Shown here in pieces: positions 12,901 through 27,900 of a DNA stretch of 64,000 nucleotides. The stretch's first letter is position 1. The number at the start of each line of letters is the position of its first letter. The notes below the pieces were generated by a model. That model did not search any database. It had not been told where the DNA came from and saw only the letters and a program-made list of their open reading frames with translations. The position numbers and the translations under genes are program-made. The stretch comes from Siphonodentalium dalli (lineage: Eukaryota > Mollusca > Scaphopoda > Gadilida > Siphonodentaliidae), in the NCBI GenBank assembly GCA_032622095.1, contig CP136066.1, positions 51,370,911 through 51,434,910 on the forward strand, in the 5' to 3' direction.

Positions 12901-15900
12901 TTGAGCAGGGTTATTCGGAAGGTCAAAAGGCAGGGGCGTCGGATAGAAATGGAGAAAGAGAAGACAGATAAACTGCTGTGTCAGATTCTACCAACACACG
13001 TCGCTGAAGGGTTAAAGAACAACAGACCAATCCGACCGGAGGAGTACACAGAGACGACCATCTACTTCAGTGACATTGTTGGATTCACGAAAATCTGCTG
13101 CAAACTCGTGCCTATTAGAATCGTGGGGCTGCTTAACGGTCTATATTTGTAAGTACACAATGGGCGTGGTGACAATGTATTTGGGGCAACATATCCTCGC
13201 TCAAATACGCATAAAAAAAATTATAATCGACCTATAAAGTGAAACAGGTGCATGTACATACTGTGATTGTTTGATTCTGATATAATCAGATAATGGTGTT
13301 ATTCGGTTATTTCGCTTTAAGGCGCGGGCGATAGCGAAAACAAACACACGTTAAAGCGCGTAAAACACCTGAAAAGTTGTGAGTTGGCGTATATACCACA
13401 TTGTGCGCATATAATATGCTTATAATAGCCTCAATATGAGTCGATAATGTGACTAAAATGTTATCATTAATTATCAACATAAAACACAAAAAGGTGAATC
13501 GACAACACTTTTGGTCATATTTTTCAATAGATGGAAAAGTGTCATGCCTGGCACAATATCACTTGGAAACTTTAGATAAAACATATTATTGTTATTATGT
13601 TGAAATTGTTTTAACATATTGATTTTCCAGACAGTATTAAGCGCAATATGTGTTGTTTTATAGTCCAGGCGGTGCTGGGGGTGACTGTCGCACATCGGGG
13701 GAATTTATGCGACCATCATTTTCTTATGTGAAAATTACTTTAGTTTCAGAATTCAGAGGGCGCCGATCCCAAACAGGTGACAAAATATAATTGTTCACTG
13801 TTTCATAGGGTACCCTACCTAAACATGACATATTTTCAGAGGTTAACGGCATTAGACAACTGGTTAATAGGGCATCAAAATCGGAAAGATTGAAAACATA
13901 TTTGCAAATAAATTGTGGGACGAATGTAGACACGTAATCAGATTCAACATCGTTTTGATGCTTTCGTTCTGATTTGGTGACTTCATGGTAAGGAATGTAA
14001 TGTGGCGCGTCCAAAATGCATGGCGATTCAGATAAAGTGCCGCGTGTCAACTCTGTACAAATATAGCGTACCTGCCAAATACTTCCAGGTTATATACTTT
14101 TGGAAAGAGTAGGGTATTCCCTATACACAGATGATCCTACTTACATTATATCTCTCCAAGTATTGATATTTACCTGCAAAACTGCTGAAAATATGCCTAC
14201 TTTGGGTAGGGTACCCTATGAAACATAGCGAAAATATATATTTTGTCAGTAAATTGTCACCTATTTCGGCTCGGCGCCCTCTGAATTCGAAAACTAGAAT
14301 AATTTTCCAATAAGAAAATGATGGTCGCATAAATTCGCCGATGTGCGACCGCCACCCCCCCCCCCCAGCACCGTCTAGACTTATACCAGAAGTCGAATAT
14401 TGTCGTACTTGTCAGTGTACTTTCTGTATTTTTGTTTTGTGTTCTGATACCTTCTTCCATGTCCCTGCATACGCCTCTGAAATTTCTTCTGTGTATAGGA
14501 CGCATAATTAATAACAGCTTTTATTTATTTGATTATTTAATCAAATATGATTGGTCCATTCGACATATTCGGGGTTTATCACGTACCAACTATATATGCA
14601 TGCCAAATGCATATAACTATGGGAGGCGCAATTAACATTTAATAACTAATTGCGCTTAATTAATTGCGCTTTAGTACAAATAATTACGCTTAAGTGCAAT
14701 TGCTTAATCGAAATTAATTGCGCTTAAGCGTAACTCATGGTTATATGTTATAAGGGCCGAAACATCACGTGACATGCGCTTAGTGTGTTACAGAGTCAGC
14801 AAACTGCAACTGAAGATGATCTTATCAAACCATTTTGACATCTTTTCAACTCATTGGGAGTCTATTTCCAAAATTATCTAAATTCTAACTTTGGCATAAA
14901 ATAAACTTTTAGGGGTACGTTCAAAAACTCTTTTCAAAATTCCAATAAACCGCTCCAGAATCCAGCTTCCATTTCAAAATTTATGTCACAAGAACGAGGA
15001 GCAATTTGTCTGCGATAAATTGGGACCTTGGTCATCATTAAACTAGCCTCTCTTCTTTAATATGCCTATAGCAGACATCCTTCTCTTTCTCGTGTCATCC
15101 ATAACTTTAGATACCACATTCATTACAAACTGATCTACATGTATTACGAACGGCATTATTAATTAACAACTACTAATAATGATTGATATATGATATACAT
15201 ATAGTCATCTCCACCCCGCATACTAATTATTTTGAAATATAATTCCCACTTACATGTATACTAAGTATAGAATCTAACCATTTATATTATGTTCCAAACT
15301 CATAAGGTAATAATATAATGATGTTGGTAAGTACACTGTAACTTGCATACATCTTTGACACAGGACGATGTATTACCCTATGTGGCACATCTAAATTGAT
15401 TATTTTGAATCGTGGTTAAGTGGTTATACACTGGTTTACCACCACATAAATATCACATAATCATATACTGCAGACAATTCAAGAATTGAATATGTATAGA
15501 TTGTAAGATGTGTATATGCATACACCTATTTTATACACATATCACGTGGAAAAATTACATATATGACGACAGAATGATCGGCCGTTTTACTATCCTATAT
15601 CCTTTGTTGACTTATAGATAGCCGAGGGGTAACTCTCGGTTACCAGCTGATCCTTCATACTAGTATTTTCCTGCTAGTCCGGGGGGTCAGTGTGGTTCTA
15701 TCTACCCAGTCTGAGATTACTAGATCTGACATCACCTTTGCCATAATGGCATAAACCATAAAACAATAACACCAACCATCGTATTCACCAGATACGAATA
15801 TAGTCACGATGGTTTACACCAGACGAGATTCAACAGCCAGGCTATATGTGACCTGTCATATCAAAACTAGTCGCAAGTCGAACAAATATTTTATTTGAGG

Positions 15901-18900
15901 TACGTGCTGCATGTTAGAGTGTGATAAGAGCTTTACATAGGTCACACACTTAATGTGTTGTTGCAGTCCAAAGTTATAGGATTTTGAATGTCAGCATAAA
16001 CCGATTCCAGAGATAATCAGAGATAATCGCATTTAAGGACAAACAAATTAGCTAAATTCTTAATAAATATACACCACTATATGTCCAAATTACAAAAGCA
16101 CATTAACAGACACTTTGTGCTACTTTATGTCGACAGAGTAGAACTATATTCAAATATGTCCCCAAAAAATCATATTGTTTGCATTTAAAAAAATATTTTA
16201 TGTATTTACTCAGTATTAGAAATCACGACTTACGACTGGTTTTGATATGGCGGGTCACATATGTGGTCGTCGTCCACATTGAAACTGAAGAGCAAATATC
16301 ATACAGGGACGTGCCTAGAGGGACACCGTTTGGATGGGTGCCCACCTTGAAATTTACAACTGCACACACTTGAACCATACTTAACTCCCAAATTGCAAAT
16401 TCCAACCACTTGTGTTAGAATCTTCCAGGCTTTACATATGTTGGAAATGTTCAACATGACACCACCTTAGGTACGAATATTTCCAACCCATGACCATTGT
16501 CTCGCGAAAATATGCACACAATCGACCTATAATGTGAAATAGGTACATAATGTTATTATTATCTGCTTGTAATATAATTTCTTAGTTATTATCTGTTCCT
16601 TAGTAATGTTGTTCACTGTAGGTGAAGGTCGCAACTCGAATTGCATGCTTTTCTGTGCCTTTTGTGAGCCGATATCGCAATAAAAGTTAATTAATTACCC
16701 AGCTGAAATTCCATAATTGTAAGCGACGAACAACAAAATCGCTCAAAAAGTCACTCAAATCGTGAAATGTTTTTGACATTATAAGGTTCCCTGTCAAAAC
16801 ATCAAAAAGTTCCCAGTTTTTGTTCTGGTGGAATATGATCTCTACGGGCGTTAGCGAGAGTAGAGATTAATGGCATGATCTAGAATTCGGGCATGAAATC
16901 AGATTGTGAAATTGTCGGCTTCTCGACGAGTTCTAAAACGTTCACACTCGAATCCCCATAAAAATTCCCGCGCAAATACGCACATAATCGACCTATAATG
17001 TGGAATAGGTACATCAGGTGATTAATTTATTCTGAAATAAGCATATAATATAGCCGTTATTTCGTTTTATGGCGCGAGCCACAGTGAAAATGTTAAATAG
17101 CGTACATATGAACAGCCATGAGTTGGCTTATTTGTGTCATTTTCGCACATAATCTGCTTAGAATCGCCTCATTATGAGTCGATAATGTGACTAAAACTCT
17201 CTCAATTTCAGCACATTTTCGACTTAAAATGAGGCAATTCTAAGCAGATTATCTACCTAAAATAAGCTCTATGATAATATGCCGGATTTCGTGAGAGCAG
17301 ACTGGTTTTCACACTGGAATCCCAGTACTCCAAACGAAACAGCGTACGTTTATCTCCATCATAATCAGATCAACCAAACCGTTCTAAAGAAACTGCAAGA
17401 AAAGCACTTTGTATCGTTATTATATATATGCTGTGAAGTGAGATATCTTTTTGCTGTGATTAAATATCCATGTGGTTACTTTGAACAGAGCCCGGACAAC
17501 TTCCTGGTGACTGTATCTACAGTAATCAGTTCTTCAGTTGAACTCCATTACGCGACTGCTGGCGTTGCGATGGCATGGCTGACGCTCGTTGTCAATCGCA
17601 ACGTGCTACATTAAAATATGTGCACGTCATGGGACGGTGCTGGTGACTCGATAACGAAAATCAACAACTCTCGACCAATCAGAATGAGCGTTTTAGCGTC
17701 AAATGTTCAACTTGAATTACAATGCCGTTTATAGAAACATCCTGTTTGGAATATCTACTTGCATGCATAGTATTTGTCTGGATCTTGTATTTCGGACTAT
17801 ATTATTTTGTAAGCTTGATGTTCGTTTAAATATATGTATCTGGTGATATCTTCGGGTGAAATTGCATTGGTCCAACAACTTGGGGGAAATACCTTATCCC
17901 TTAGGACATGTTCAGATAATAAGTTCAACAAATGCCGTTTGTTGAACTTATCATTTTCCATAAAAAATAGGGTGTCCTCTGAACGGTAGACCACTCGACA
18001 ACCAACGGGCTACGGATCAAGACGTTCAACAACTGGTCTTCGTACGACGAGTACGACTTGATATTGTATCGACATTTCGTTTCCGTGATCGGTAAATATG
18101 ACGTTCATATGACAATGCGTGTGACAACAGGTATTTGTTTGTATGTTTGTTTTAATAAAAACAATTGACACAATTAAGATCACAATAAGCAAAATGGGAA
18201 TGGTTGCACATGGATTGCAGTGGTGAAGGATAAACAGCGGTTCGCTTAAGTGGATATGGGAACACAACATTACAGAATTGCCGTCAATTGTTGATTCTTC
18301 TTTACCCATTATGAAGTGTCCCGTATATTTGACTTCCGTCTCGTTGCATAACAAAAAAAGAGTTGTAGTAACAATTACAAATATTCAGTGGAAAGCAAAC
18401 GTGTATAATTAACCAACCCCATAGTAAACTATAGGCTATGACATATCACATAGTGTTTTGGCATATACCATTTTTCAAACAAGCTATTAACTCATTTGTG
18501 TTAAACTCAGTTGTTTGTTCTAACATTCTGACCAAGGTTGTCAGTCGAAGAATTTCGACTTTGTTATAGAAAACTACTGAATATTTGGAAACAGATAAGC
18601 TATCAACGTGTCTTAAAAATAAACTAGCATATGCTTGTAACAGTCAAAAATCCATGTTTTGTATCAGTTCCTCATATATTATGTTATGTTCGTTTTCGTA
18701 CGCCTGTCTCTGCCCATTTTTCCTGAAAACCACTCCATATCAGTACCAGACCAGTCCAATGTATACTTATATAGCTGAATGGGAGAAACCATTCAGTATA
18801 TAATTGGTTATTAACCATATCTGAGAAAAGCTTACATTATGTACGTGATTCAGTGTCAGATCAGCTAAGAAAGGGGACAGGACCCTGTCTTGCAATTTGG

Positions 18901-21900
18901 TTTGGTATATACAGGTTACACTGGTGTAAATGGGGTTCGGAGTGACATCTAGCGGATGCGGGAGGAGAGAATAAAATAGACACCGGGCCCTGATTGGTCA
19001 ATAGCCTTGTGTGCTTTTTCCATCACACCTCTTCCCTATGTTTTCACATAGGTAAAATAGCTATTAGCACAGGAATTAACCTTGTTAGTTACAATCAATT
19101 GTAGTGAAGTTTGAATTTTATGGTGTGGTCTAAAATTTGACAGTATGTTTTAGTGCGCTTCTGACATTGTTTACGTAAAAAGTTTCCCCAAATGTCAATT
19201 TGTAAAATTTTAAGAAAAGTTTGGACCCAAAATTTATATTGCCAACAGTATACGCTAAAACGTTAGCACTGGGGCATATGGAAGACATTTAATCCAGTGT
19301 AACCTACAGTAATTATCTAATTAATCGACTCCTTGCCGAGAGCTTTCCGGTGAATGGCAACAAGCCATATTTCCTGACTAAATCCTGAAAAATTACCCAT
19401 AATTCTGCTGTGGTTATGGAGTCGATTAATTAGGGCATTACTGTACATGGAAGTTCGGCAAACCCCATACAATACAACACGGTGACAAGTTACACATTTC
19501 TCTCCCAGCTTGTTCGACGAGATCATCGCCCGTCACAACGCGTATAAAGTTGAAACCATAGGTGACGCTTATTGTGTAGCCAGTGGTGTACCAGACAGGA
19601 TTGGAGACAAATGCGCTGAAGTGATCGCCCTGATGGCATTGGACATACGCAAGGGAGTGGAGACATACAAAGACTTCTCAAATAAGGTTGAAAATATGAA
19701 AATCAGGATAGGGATACACTCAGGTAAGTGACTATAGACATGTACTGTAGATTTTGCACCATGTAATCCATTGTCTATTCTCTCCCATTCTATAAATGAC
19801 TATTAGTAGGGCGATTCATAGGTACTATTCGCAATTTCGTGTTTACCACCTAGGTGTTAACCCCGGGTTTGCTGAATATATGTGACCTGCCATATCAAAA
19901 ACCAGTCGTAAGTCGTGATTTCTAACACTGAGTAAATACATAAAATATTTTTTTAAATGCAAAAAATATGATTTTTTTGGGACACATTTGTATATAGTTC
20001 TACTCTGTCGACATAAAGTAGCACAAAGTGAAGTTTGTGTCTATTAATGTGCTTTTGTAATTTGGACATATAGTGGTGTATATTTATTAAGAATTTAGCT
20101 AATTTGTTTGTCCTTAAATGCGATTATCTCTGATTATCTCTGGAATCGGTTTATGCTGACATTCAAAATCCTATAAGTTTGGACCGCAACAACACATTAA
20201 GCGTGTGACCTATGTAAAGTTCTTATCACACTCTATAACATGCAGCACGTACTTGGAGAAATTTTCACGTGACTTCCGGTTAGCAACAGTGTGGAGATTG
20301 CAAAAAAAACGCGGAATTGGGAATGAATCATCGCGATGAAAATGAAAGTATCTAATTCACAACTTACGAAGAATTCACATGCGATTTAGGTTTATAAATT
20401 TCAATTAGACCAATTTCTTTGGTTAGTTTAATGAAAACGAAAAATAAAGACTTCATGACACGGTTTCTGACGTCATTTTGGATTTGTGGGCCAGACTCCA
20501 GACAAGATTGCACAATCCACGACAATCTTGTCAAGTTGGCATGTCATCTCCGTCGTGATCACTGCGTGGTGTTACATAGATTATTCTTAGCGCTATGTCG
20601 CCGATAAAAGGCAAAATTGAGGCACAGCATGTGTGGTTGCTCCACTACGTGTCACGTACATGTACGATTCATATTAGACTGGTATATCTGACCTAAAGAT
20701 ATTTGATACCCGTCACAATACAGAAAATCCAGGGCAGAGATACAACATCCTTAAAGGTTTCTCAGAACACGTCGGGGAGACCAAAGACAATCGCTATCAT
20801 TAGGAAGTGAAAACAAAACAACTCGACGGCCACGTAATTACCGGCCTGCAACAGGATGTTTATTAGCTCGAGGTTACTAAGCATCGAATATGGAGTAATA
20901 ATCATGCATATTATAATTTATTTACATAAAAGGTCCACTCCTGTGTGTCTTGTCATTTTCCTATGGCTTATATACAATTCACTCATCACGCACACACCAT
21001 ATTACGTGATTTGTTCAAAGGCATTCGCCGATCCACGATCGATCCGATATTGACTGCAGCATCTAATCCCAGAAAAGCGGTCTGGAACGTCCGATGTCCT
21101 GAAGTGAGGTGACATGAAAGGTTATATTTAGTTTCGTCATAAGAGTCAATGTGACCTTCATATTAAACCCAAATAATCGAACATGAAAATTTACTTTAGT
21201 TTCCGATATAATACTATTATTATCCGTTTATATTTTCGACGATGACAATTGGAGCGTGCCCGTTGTTACCTGATACATTAGTATTATTATTATTATCATT
21301 ATATTTACATTTAAAGAACGCATTCTACAATATTTAGTTTCAATGCGCTTTACAGTAATATTAAGAACACAACATAAAATACATACAGGTGATTTTAAAT
21401 ACAAAAAGTATACAACTAGGATAAAACAATACTAGGTTAAACAAAATAAAAAGTAAAACAACGAAACAGTGAGACTAGATTAAAAATACAGTACAGGTTT
21501 CTAATAAAACGACAGAATAAATATAAGATAAATGGTGCTCGTTCTAAAAATAGTTAATTAATCCAGTTTAAAACACAATTTAAATAAGTGCGTCTTAAGA
21601 GATTTTTTAAAACCAGAAACAGTGTCTGCTCTCCGAGTATCAAGTGGGAGCGAATTCCAAGTGTAGTCGCTGTTTGTTGGAAGCACATCTCACCATATCT
21701 GCTAGTTGGTTTGCCGGTCAGAAATATAAGATCGCAACCACTTGTCATCGACCTTGTGGATGCGCCACGACCACAGGACTTCAGTTTAAACATGGAGGAG
21801 ATATAGCTTGGACATTCTCCCCTCAGAGCCTTGAATACGATTAGTGCCTATTTAAATTTCACTCTATATTCGAATGTCATTATGTGAAGTGAACAGAGAA

Positions 21901-24900
21901 AAGTTGTAATGTGATCGTATTTCCGTAAGTTCTGAATAAGGCGTGCACAATTGCTAATGGTCAGGTCAATTCGCGTGATGTTTTCCTTCGTGAGGTGTGT
22001 CATGATGGAATTAAGGCTGTCTATACGGGATAACACCAAGGAGATCACGGCATGCTTAATTGTACTATGTGTGAGATAGCAACGGACTCTGCGTATAGTT
22101 CTAAGATAAAAGCAACATGTTCTCACTAAGTTTGAAACCATAGAATTCATTGACATCCTTGTATCGAAAAAGGCTCCGAGATTCCTGAGCGCCGAACAAG
22201 ATTTGATTTTCGAACCGTGCAAATTGATTTCAAAAAGCTCACTGTGATCGCCGTTGACAAGCTGCGATAGTGATTTCAACGAGTATTTAGTTCCAATAAC
22301 CATGAATTCCGATTTATCGTCATTCAGCTTCAATTTGTTGACTTGCATCCACTGTCTAATATCCTCAAAACACTCTTCAAGTTTATGTTTGGCTTCTATA
22401 TAAGATGGTAAGATATCAGCATAGAAATGAAAATCTACATCATGCCTCGATAGAATTTCACTCAGTGGTGCAGTGTATACTAAAAATAGCAGTGGCCCAA
22501 GAATCGATTCTTGCGGGACACCGACACTTAGTTCCACACATTCTGAGAACGATTCCCCGATCAGTACCTTCTGTTTCCCGTTCGTTAGATACGACCTGAA
22601 CCAGTCCAGTGCTGTTCCACGGACTCCGATGAAATCATGCATACGTGCAATTAGAATAGGGTGACACACCATGACACCCTACTCTCATGAATCTTTTATA
22701 TAGATGAATGAATCCTGCGTAGAAGTTAAAAATTTCTATTACACTCCTATGCGCGATTTACATTGAAAATGCCGTTAACTAAAAATGGTAATGTCACTAG
22801 TGAACTATGTCATTTCTTGTGACGGCAGTGACGTACTTCGCTTACTGATCTAGACTGAATTTGTTATGGTTGGTTTTTCTTCACATCGTGATTTTCTTGC
22901 ATTAATTATGTGTGTTTTAACCCTTTACCCAACAGAACGGCCCTGTGCCAATGCATTCTCTTATATATGCGAGTCGACCATAGGTCGCCTCGCATATGTA
23001 AGAGAATGCATTGGCTTAACACATTAAAAATTATAAAATTGTTAAAGAATGTAAGAAAAATGGTAAAAAGTGTTAAAAAAAGATTTGTTTAGGCCAATGC
23101 ATTCTCTTATATATGCGAGGCGACCTATGGTCGACTCGCATATATAAGAGAATGCATTGGCACAGGGCATAACTGTAACTATCACAATGTGGTCAAGGAG
23201 CCGGTTCCAATGATATCCATATTTGTATGGTTCTATTGAGACAGACCGAAGATATTTTAGGCTGTTGAAGCTTTATTTGGCCGGTTTTGGCCGTTTTGTT
23301 GGGTAAAGGGTTAATCATATTTGTCGAACCAAATTGATGCAGAAGCGTTAAACAAAAGTAATCAATTAGTTCCGAGAATTACGTTAAATAATTCACTCGA
23401 GGCGAGAGACGTTTAGGTAAGAAACTCGTGCGCTGACGCGCACTCGTTTCTTACCGACGTCTCTCGCCTCTCTCCGAATTAACGCGCGCAAACTACTACT
23501 TGTTTGGCTTCGGGGTAAATAATATTTTATTCGAGTCGAGGAACACACCCATCAAAGCTCAGCGTGATCAGATATCGATTTTTGAAATCTATTATTTTTC
23601 ACCACCGGTATTTTATTAATGGCCTGGTAAAAAGTCGACGAGAAGACTGTTTCGTACCAAATTGCGGATGAAGATGGATAACTCTAAAATCAGGGTATCC
23701 TATGTGTGTCAGATATTTGACATACGGGGCCAAATTTCGTTGAACAAAATGTTGATAAATAATAGGTTTTGGTAAATTTTATGCTATAGTTGACTGTGGT
23801 TAGCATTATTTTTGGGCAATTAATCGATTCTGATAACTGAAGCGGCATTAAAAAATGTTGTTGGAATATGATATGGGGACCATCGAATCGGATTGACTAC
23901 CTTTAAGAAAATATGGAATACATAATTAGTTATTTCACACAATTGCGGAAGTATTATCGATAACATCAACATATCAATGGGTACTAGACTGATCAAAATA
24001 TGTCACTTTGTGCATTTAGCCTCTCACGATACGAATTTCGTCGATTAATCGCACATGCATTCTGATCTGAAACATTTTAAGGTGCAGTATTGCTCCCTTT
24101 AATTATCCAAACCCAAATCCAGGATCTTTATTGCTTTTATACAGGATCTGTGGTAGCTGGAGTGGTCGGATCAAAAATGCCCAGATACTGCTTGTTTGGG
24201 AGCACCGTCCTGACTGCAAACAGAATGGAAGCTACCGGAGAAGGTAATATGGGCGTGACGTCGCGGTGGGGTTGGGGATGGTGCCTCACTCCAAATGCCT
24301 ATAATACTTGAAAAAGGCGCGTTATAGCGCAATACCAAAATTCTGTCACGCAAATTATTGCGATATTGAGCGCGAAATATTGCGATATTAAGGGCGCAAA
24401 GTTGCATACGGACCCGATAGTGTTCATATGGTGTACATATAGCATTTACAACTATAATTATATACAAAGCTAAGACATTGTCTCTATCTATGCAATAAAC
24501 ACTATAGGAGAAGCAATAATTTGCTTTGATGTCATAATTTTGAGCGCAAGATGTCGCAATATTAAGCGCGAAATATTGCGATATTAAGCGCAAACTATTG
24601 CAATAATATCGCAAGCGGCGTGCTTATAAGTGTTTCCACTTGCAATAATATTGCGATATTGGGGGCGAAAATAGCGCGCTTAATATACCACTTCTTTTGA
24701 GTGGTACTGTATGTAGAAAACCACATTGTTTGAGAAACTACGCTTATTCATAATTTTGCAGTTCTACATGAATCCTTAAAGGTGATTATTTTTTATCATA
24801 ATGATGCTCAATACCAAAAACCGTTCCAATGTGCGTTAAATAATAAGTATTGCTGGTGTAAACTCGAAAAATATATCTGGTACGAATAGATGAGACAATA

Positions 24901-27900
24901 GGGTGTTAGAAGGATATTTATGGTTAATGCATACATTTTGGGAAGAAACGCAATGTTCTTCATCCATATGGAATCACAAGACGACCATTAAAGATGGATT
25001 ATCTCTTCAAATTAATAACAAATTTGAAATAGCTGCGTGGGTATAAAATAATAGATATGAACTGAAGACCCCTGTCCGGAAAGGCTTCTATCAGTTAATA
25101 TTGATTTTATTTCGAATATTTTATTGGGACCGTTTATTTGTCTATGTTTATAACATACATGTACCAGCGATATAGAGCATTAGGCTGTTCATATGGCTAC
25201 GTACCGAACGTCAAATGTCCCAGATTGATTGGTTATATTGTTTTATGCCATAGTTATAAGCGATAATATGACAAAATTACACAATAAAATTTCTGGTTTC
25301 TGTTAACAGTAACCACTATATATTGTTCGTTATCTAAACAACAACAAGTTATTAGACCAGAACATATTCGAAATAAAATTACTATTAATCGATAGAAGCA
25401 TTTCCGGACAGGAGTCTTCGATTCAGATCTAATATTTGATACCCCGGTAACTATATAATATATGTTTACAAAGAGATAATCCACCTTTAAGGCGTTTGCA
25501 GTGTGAATGGAAACTTACTGAATGGTACCGTACATATCAGCGTTTTCACTTAGAATCATACCTGCTTCCCGATGTAATTATTCATTACGGTATATTTGCC
25601 AGAACAATTATGATAAGTGTTAACAGTAATGTTATCGACCAGCCTGCCCTCTTGGAAACCCGCATATAATCTGCTTATAATTGAACATGATTTAGGTAGA
25701 TAATCTACTTAGAATCGCCACAGTTTGACTCGATAATGTGCTGAAAATGAGATCGATTTAGTCATTATGGTGCGATTCTAAGCAGTTCGTGTGCGGACAA
25801 GGACACTAATAAGCCAACTCACAACTTTTCGGGTTACACTATTTAACTTGTGTGTTCACTCTGGCCCGCGCCATAAAGCGAAATAATGGTTTTGAGTCCA
25901 TTATCTGCTTTATTTCAGAATAAAATAACCACATTATTTCACATTGCAGTTCGATTATGTGCGCATTTGTGGGAGGATATGTTATTTTTTAATACCAACA
26001 AAATAATATAAGGCTACTTGAGTGCCTACTGTTACACATAATTTAATGAGGAAACACGCAACGCACCGCAACTGGTCATAATCAGAGTTATGTGGACATT
26101 AGTTACTGGGGAAAACGTAAACATTACTGACTGTTAGTGTGCGTTTTTACAAACAATGATTTTAACATGTGGAATCTCGACACTGGAGTGTTATCGATAA
26201 TAACACATACGAATTACTTCTATTTGATTCACGTTCTTCTTGATATAATTATGGTTTAACATTTGATATAATTATGGTTTAACATATTTGAGATAATTAT
26301 GGTTTAACATATTTGATATAATTATGGTTTAACATTTGATATAATTATGGTTTAACATATTTGAGATAATTATGGTTTAACATATTTGATATAATTATGG
26401 TTTAACATATTTGATATAATTATGGTTTAACATATTTGATATAATCATGGTTTAACATATTTGATATAATTATGGTTTAACATATTTGATATAATTATGG
26501 TTTAACATTTGATATAATTATGGTTTAACATATTTGATATAATTATGGTTTAACATATTTGATATAATTATGGTTTAACACATATTTGATATAATTATGG
26601 TTTAACATATTTTATATACTTATGGTTTAACATATTTTATATAATTATGGTTTAACATATTTTATATAATTATGGTTTAACATATTTGGGATAATTTGAG
26701 CTGTACCGACCGCGAACGCCTTCCGTGGCTTTAAAGATACGGGCGGCGTCGGTGGTGGGTATGCTGTTAAAATATTCACCTCTGTCAAAAACCGTTATAA
26801 AGAGAAAGAATAGTAAAATATAGACAGACTTTGTTCTTATACCAATAAGAAATATGGCATAAACAGTATGTTGCCGTCAAATGTTTTTCCTTTGTTATGT
26901 AAACAAAAGTAAATAAAATATTCCTTCCGTTGATGGCGATTTGAACAAATATGAATATTTCTGCAACGAACGCCGCACGTGCCTTTAAAGACAAAATTCA
27001 TAGTTATGCAGATCGGTATTAAAAGAAAACAACAAAAGGCCCTAAGCTGGGACATGGACAAAAGTAAGTCCCGGGCTTCACAGTATAATTATACTATGGT
27101 CCTTATATGATAAAACAAACACGAGAGATATGTTGCCCCGAAAGTGTGTAAGATATAGTCGCCGGTAAAGCATTTCATGAAAAGTCGCCAAATTTTTATC
27201 TTAGTCAACAATAAATAACCGAACGCAAATCGAATATCATTAATTATAACAATAACATTGACGGTTATCATTGCGCTAAGCAATTACCTCGCTGTGCGTG
27301 ACGATAATACATGTGTGTTTTACTAAAACACACGAGGCCGGGTTTAGGCGCTAATTATGTAGTAAAACTTTTATATTAGTAAGCGTCTTGCAATCACGAA
27401 CATTGTTCTCGGTATCGACTCAAAAACATTATATTTTATTTCTAATTATAAGCGCGTCCAACGAAACTCGCCATTTAAAAGAATAGTTTCTCATAAACAC
27501 CTTCAATTAAAGCACAAAATGCCAACATCTGGTTGATTGATTGATTGATTGGGGTTTATTGTCGCTTTAGCCACTAAGGCCATATCACGACATTGCCAGT
27601 TTTAGTGGTGGAGGAAATCCGCACACTTGCGACTAATCTAACAGTGATTTCAATGGCTGATAAACTCGTCAACCATGTGCGGCAAACCACCGACCATCGG
27701 CGAGTAACTGGCAACTCCACCAGATAACGATTTCGAGTTACAAAGTCCACGATGGAAACATGTGGATTTGAACCCTTATCGCCAGCGCTGGAGGGCGAAA
27801 CGGCTTGGAGTGGTACCCCTAACCGATTGAGCAACCGAAGCCCCCCCCCCCCCAACATCTGGTCTCTACCCACTTAATCAGCCTTACTTCACTGATCACC

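Noticed and set aside
17279-17614. A 111-codon frame in intron 2 as an extra exon of NIT-GC1
   Set aside because: It starts at the edge of a repeat, resembles no cyclase or NIT sequence, and exons 2 and 3 join perfectly without it.
27534-27853. A genuine tRNA gene
   Set aside because: It has A- and B-box-like sequence but no cloverleaf that I could fold, and it is followed by a SINE body and an (AATC)n tail.
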